Source: Armatimonadota bacterium
GTDB taxonomy: Bacteria; Armatimonadota; Zipacnadia; Zipacnadales; VGFC01
DNA: 37,224 bases
Direction: 5' to 3'
NCBI GenBank assembly: GCA_016869045.1
Contig: VGFC01000019.1
Coordinates: 1 to 37,224, forward strand
Notes under the pieces: model-generated
The model's input: the letters and a program-made list of their open reading frames with translations, nothing else
Told to the model about the DNA's origin: nothing
Databases searched by the model: none
Shown: piece by piece, positions 34,352 through 37,224 of the stretch
Layout: the number at the start of each line of letters is the position of its first letter
How positions within the stretch are numbered: the first letter of the stretch is position 1
Program-made: the position numbers and the translations under genes

Positions 34352-34358
34352 GCGAACA
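34340..34358 (-). promoter_or_regulatory. Operator-like palindrome over the antitoxin start codon
   Basis: TGTTCGC-ATGGA-GCGAACA: perfect seven-base arms with the ATG in the spacer, immediately downstream of the -10. It is a natural binding site for the winged helix encoded by the same gene. Confidence 0.65.
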
Positions 34359-34386
34359 ATTATACCGATTCTTCAGACAATGTCAA
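34359..34386 (-). promoter_or_regulatory. Near-consensus sigma70 promoter of the HTH-MNT/HEPN operon
   Basis: TTGACA (34386-34381), 16-base spacer, TATAAT (34364-34359) on the minus strand: both hexamers match the sigma70 consensus exactly. The start codon begins eight bases after the -10. Confidence 0.8.
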
Positions 34387-34465
34387 GCCCCAGCGCCGAA
34401 GGGTTGCCTTCCTCGCCAGCGAAAATGCGCTCCACTGCCTTGGATTGCCCGAAGGGAGCGTTCCG

Positions 34466-37224
34466 ATGCGCGAGCGATGGCTGCTGTTGGTGGTTTGCCT
34501 GGTGGTGAGTGGGTGTGGGGCGAGGGCGGAGGAGGAGAAGCTGGTGAACGGCTTCGAGTCGGAGGCGGAGTTCGCGGACTGGCAGTTCGTGGCGGGGACG
34601 CCGAAGCTGGTGACCGAAGGCGTCACCGAGGGGAAGAGCGCGGTGGAGGTGACTTTCGATCCGGCGGGCGAGTGGTTCCCCGTGAGCCTGTTCTGGAACA
34701 AGGTTCTGCGCGATTGGTCCGCCTATGATGCGCTGGTGGTGGATGTGCTGAACCCGAACGCGTTCCCGATCGAGGGCGCGGTGCTGGTGGCCGACCAGGC
34801 CTGGCAAGACAAGGGGCGGAGCTACTGGAATCGCCACAACGGGGGCACGACCTTCGCGCCGGGCAGGGGGCAGTGGGTGATCCCCGTGCGGGGGCTGTTC
34901 CGGGGCGAGGCCGGTAGCCGGAACAACGACATCAAGACCGACATCGACCCCACGAGCATCGTGCGGCTGGACCTGAACTTCGGCGCCAAGGGCCAGACCG
35001 GGCGGGTCATCATCGACAACATCCGGTTCATCAAGACCGAGCAGGTGCAGGGCGTGTGGGCCTTCGACTTCGGGCCGCCGAGCCAACCGGTGATGTTGGG
35101 CTGGACGCCGGTCTCAAACGAGACGGGCTATGCGCCGACGCCCGGGTACGGCTGGTTCCCGCCGAACAACCGCCCGTGGAACGGCGCCGCGCGAGACACG
35201 ACCTTCGGGACGATGCTGACGCAGGACTTCTGCGAGGCCGGCGGCTACAGCTTCCGGGTCGATGTGCCGCCGGGCCAGTACAACTGCCTCGTGGTCTACG
35301 AGAACTGCGGCTACTGGGGCGGCGAGGAGGCGCGGCACCGCACCCGCGAGATCCTGGTGAACGACGTGCCGGCGTACTCCGAGCAGCGGCCCGATGGCCC
35401 GGCGACGGCCTTGTACCGCTTCGAGAACGTGGAGCCGGTCGGCGCGGACCTCTGGGACACGTACATGGAGCCCGAGATCACGCGTCCTTGCCGCTTCCAG
35501 GCGCAGGCGGGAAACGAGGGGATCACCTTTCGGTTCCGCGCGGACAGCGTGTGGGGCAGCAAGGTCTCGGGGCTGGCGCTCTACCGCGTGGGCGATGCGG
35601 CGGCCGAGAAGTGGCTGACCGACCAGATCGAGGCACTGAGGACCGAGTTCCGCGCGAAGGCGGTCTGCCTTGATCCGCCGGCGAAGGCGTTCACCTCGGA
35701 CAAGCCGCTGGTCGCGTGGCCAGTGAGTATCGAGGATGAGATCACGCCGAACTCGGTGCCCGACCAGGCGCCCGGTGAGTTCACGCTGACGGCGGAGGCG
35801 GTGCGGGGCGAGTACGAGCCGCTCTGCGTGGCCTTGCGGCCGACTCAGGACCTGGGTGCGTGCAGCTTGAAGCTGGAGGCGCCCGCGGACTTCCCGCCGG
35901 CGACGGTGCAGGTGGTGCGCTACAACACGAGCCGCGGCTTCGGAAGCATCGCCTACAACGTGCGGCCGCACACGCTGAGGGCGGCGCAGGTGGTCGGGCT
36001 GCCGAAGGACGTCACGCGGGAGATCGTGGTCACCGTGAACGTGGGTGTTGATGCTAGCCCGGGCAAGCATGAGGCGACGCTCAAGATCAGCGGGGGCGGG
36101 GTTGCGCTGAGCGTGCCCCTGAAGGTGACCGTGCACGACGTGGTCCTGAAGCGCGACACGGACTACCTGATGGGCTTCTTCGGGTTGGAGCCGCCCGCCG
36201 AGCTGCTCCCGCAGGGCGCGGCGCCGGCGTTACTCGAGGAGACGCTGAAGCTCCTGCGCGAGCACGGGATGAACGCGGTCTCAGGCGGGCCGAGCTTCCG
36301 CCTCACGGGCTGGCAGATGGGCGTGCCGCAGGTGGACTTCGGGGGATGTGACGCGTTCTTCGCGCTGCTGAGGAAGTACGGCTTCACCAAGGCGATCAAC
36401 GGCTACGGCGGCCTGCGCTTCATCGGCCTGCACGACGGCTACGAGAAGGGCGACAGCGGGAAGAAGGTCGAGGAGCAGAGCGGCCTCGACTACGAGACCG
36501 CCGTCATGCGCGCCTGGCAGGTCGTCGATGAGCACGCGCGGGCGAGCAACTGGCCGCTGATCTACTACGCGATGTGTGACGAGACGCGGGTGCGCGAGAC
36601 CGCCGAGCGGGAACTGGAGTTCATGCGCCTCATGCAGAAGGTCAGCGAGCGCTTCCCGCAGACCGTCAAGGCCAGCGGCGCCTACAGCGTGGACTTCGAC
36701 AGCCGCCCGACCGATGAGAACGACCTCAAGGTCTGGCACCAGCGGTTCTTCGATGCCCTCCCGGTCAGCAGCCTCAACGGCCACGACCAGAGCGTCATGG
36801 ATGAAGCGAAGAAGCTCGGGCGGGAAATCCACATCTACAACCAGGGCACCAGCCGGTACTCCTTCGGCCTGTACCAGTGGAGCGAGTTCCGCAAGGGCGT
36901 CACCGCGCGCTGGCAGTGGCACCTGAACGTGCTGCATGGGTACCAGTTCTTCGACCTCGACGGCCGCGAGCCCGATACCGCGATGATCTGCTACGGCCGG
37001 AACGCCATCTACCCCACCATCGCCTTCGAGCGCTGCCGCGAAGGCGCCGAGGACTTCTACCTCCTCCAGACCCTCGCCAACCAAGTCGCCGCCAACAAGC
37101 AGGCCAACCGCAAGTCGGCGGAGACCGCGAAGGCGGAGGCGCTGCTGAAGGTACTGGCGGATTCGGTCGCCATCAACCAGCGCGGGGCGCCGGATGGGTA
37201 CGACGCGGGGAAGACGAAGGAGGA
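34466..37224 (+). CDS. Multidomain lipoprotein with DUF4091/GH123-like domain, 5' part
   Basis: At least 919 residues; open to the end of the window. ATG 34466 has AAGGGAG seven bases upstream. A lipoprotein signal ends in VVSGC, so C17 is the lipidated residue and the protein is surface- or periplasm-anchored. Residues about 25-190 form a CBM-like beta-sandwich (NGFESEAEFADWQF, RVIIDNIRFIK). About 195-320 is malectin-like (GVWAFDFGPPSQPVMLGWTP). From about 400 a linker beta-domain and then a TIM-barrel-like segment (600-870) lead to AICYGRNAIYPTIAFERCRE and GAEDFYLLQTLANQV, the DUF4091 signature found in GH123-like proteins. A hexosaminidase or other glycosidase role is likely. It is divergent from the HTH-MNT/HEPN operon. 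Confidence 0.8.
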   Translation, partial: MRERWLLLVVCLVVSGCGARAEEEKLVNGFESEAEFADWQFVAGTPKLVTEGVTEGKSAVEVTFDPAGEWFPVSLFWNKVLRDWSAYDALVVDVLNPNAFPIEGAVLVADQAWQDKGRSYWNRHNGGTTFAPGRGQWVIPVRGLFRGEAGSRNNDIKTDIDPTSIVRLDLNFGAKGQTGRVIIDNIRFIKTEQVQGVWAFDFGPPSQPVMLGWTPVSNETGYAPTPGYGWFPPNNRPWNGAARDTTFGTMLTQDFCEAGGYSFRVDVPPGQYNCLVVYENCGYWGGEEARHRTREILVNDVPAYSEQRPDGPATALYRFENVEPVGADLWDTYMEPEITRPCRFQAQAGNEGITFRFRADSVWGSKVSGLALYRVGDAAAEKWLTDQIEALRTEFRAKAVCLDPPAKAFTSDKPLVAWPVSIEDEITPNSVPDQAPGEFTLTAEAVRGEYEPLCVALRPTQDLGACSLKLEAPADFPPATVQVVRYNTSRGFGSIAYNVRPHTLRAAQVVGLPKDVTREIVVTVNVGVDASPGKHEATLKISGGGVALSVPLKVTVHDVVLKRDTDYLMGFFGLEPPAELLPQGAAPALLEETLKLLREHGMNAVSGGPSFRLTGWQMGVPQVDFGGCDAFFALLRKYGFTKAINGYGGLRFIGLHDGYEKGDSGKKVEEQSGLDYETAVMRAWQVVDEHARASNWPLIYYAMCDETRVRETAERELEFMRLMQKVSERFPQTVKASGAYSVDFDSRPTDENDLKVWHQRFFDALPVSSLNGHDQSVMDEAKKLGREIHIYNQGTSRYSFGLYQWSEFRKGVTARWQWHLNVLHGYQFFDLDGREPDTAMICYGRNAIYPTIAFERCREGAEDFYLLQTLANQVAANKQANRKSAETAKAEALLKVLADSVAINQRGAPDGYDAGKTKE

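Overview
The window is GC-rich bacterial DNA of about 37 kb. It is dominated by secreted carbohydrate-active and uncharacterised families: DUF4962/heparinase II-III, DUF4127, DUF4838, DUF4091/GH123-like, a GH42-like protein, a parallel beta-helix protein, Gfo/Idh/MocA dehydrogenases and two M55 D-aminopeptidases. This gene mix, with dense intergenic hairpin repeats, fits an uncultured polysaccharide-degrading lineage of the Armatimonadota / PVC-like type. That placement is inference from gene content; no rRNA or tRNA gene is visible to test it.

Layout. 1-5.5 kb: the 3' end of a six-hairpin glycosidase faces a large heparinase-type gene that is frameshifted and invaded by repeats. 5.5-7.9 kb: DUF4127 protein and a winged-helix protein (minus strand). 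8.2-13 kb (plus): M55 peptidase, secreted GH42-like protein, secreted unknown. 13.1-14.1 kb: HicB/HicA-like toxin-antitoxin pair. 14.2-17.2 kb: Gfo/Idh/MocA dehydrogenase, then Nramp transporter and YfcE-like phosphodiesterase on the other strand. 17.3-22.2 kb (minus): polyprenyl-phosphate sugar transferase, a GspF-GspE chimera without ATPase motifs, a coiled-coil protein and a short secretin-like protein. 22.3-26 kb (plus): beta-helix protein, second M55 peptidase, sugar isomerase-like TIM barrel. 25.95-26.2 kb: a candidate orphan structured RNA with its own promoter and terminator. 26.3-28.7 kb (minus): second Gfo/Idh/MocA dehydrogenase and an O-methyltransferase. 29-33.3 kb: zinc-ribbon membrane protein, DUF4838 protein, secreted unknown. 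33.3-34.4 kb: HEPN/MNT toxin-antitoxin module with a near-consensus promoter and a palindrome over its start codon. 34.5 kb to the end: a partial multidomain lipoprotein.

At least seven families of short repeats (called HP-A to HP-F and HEPTAD here) fill the gaps. Several copies lie inside genes and are translated, provide stop codons, or split a signal peptide. Stems differ between copies but keep their pairing while loops stay constant, so structure rather than sequence is conserved. The enzymes look like parts of an extracellular glycan and peptide scavenging lifestyle: lyases and hydrolases outside, dehydrogenases, isomerase and D-aminopeptidases inside. Two toxin-antitoxin modules and a reduced type II secretion/type IV pilus-like cluster are set among them. 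The strongest candidates for something undescribed are the orphan RNA at 25.99-26.20 kb and the secretin / coiled-coil / GspF-GspE cluster.
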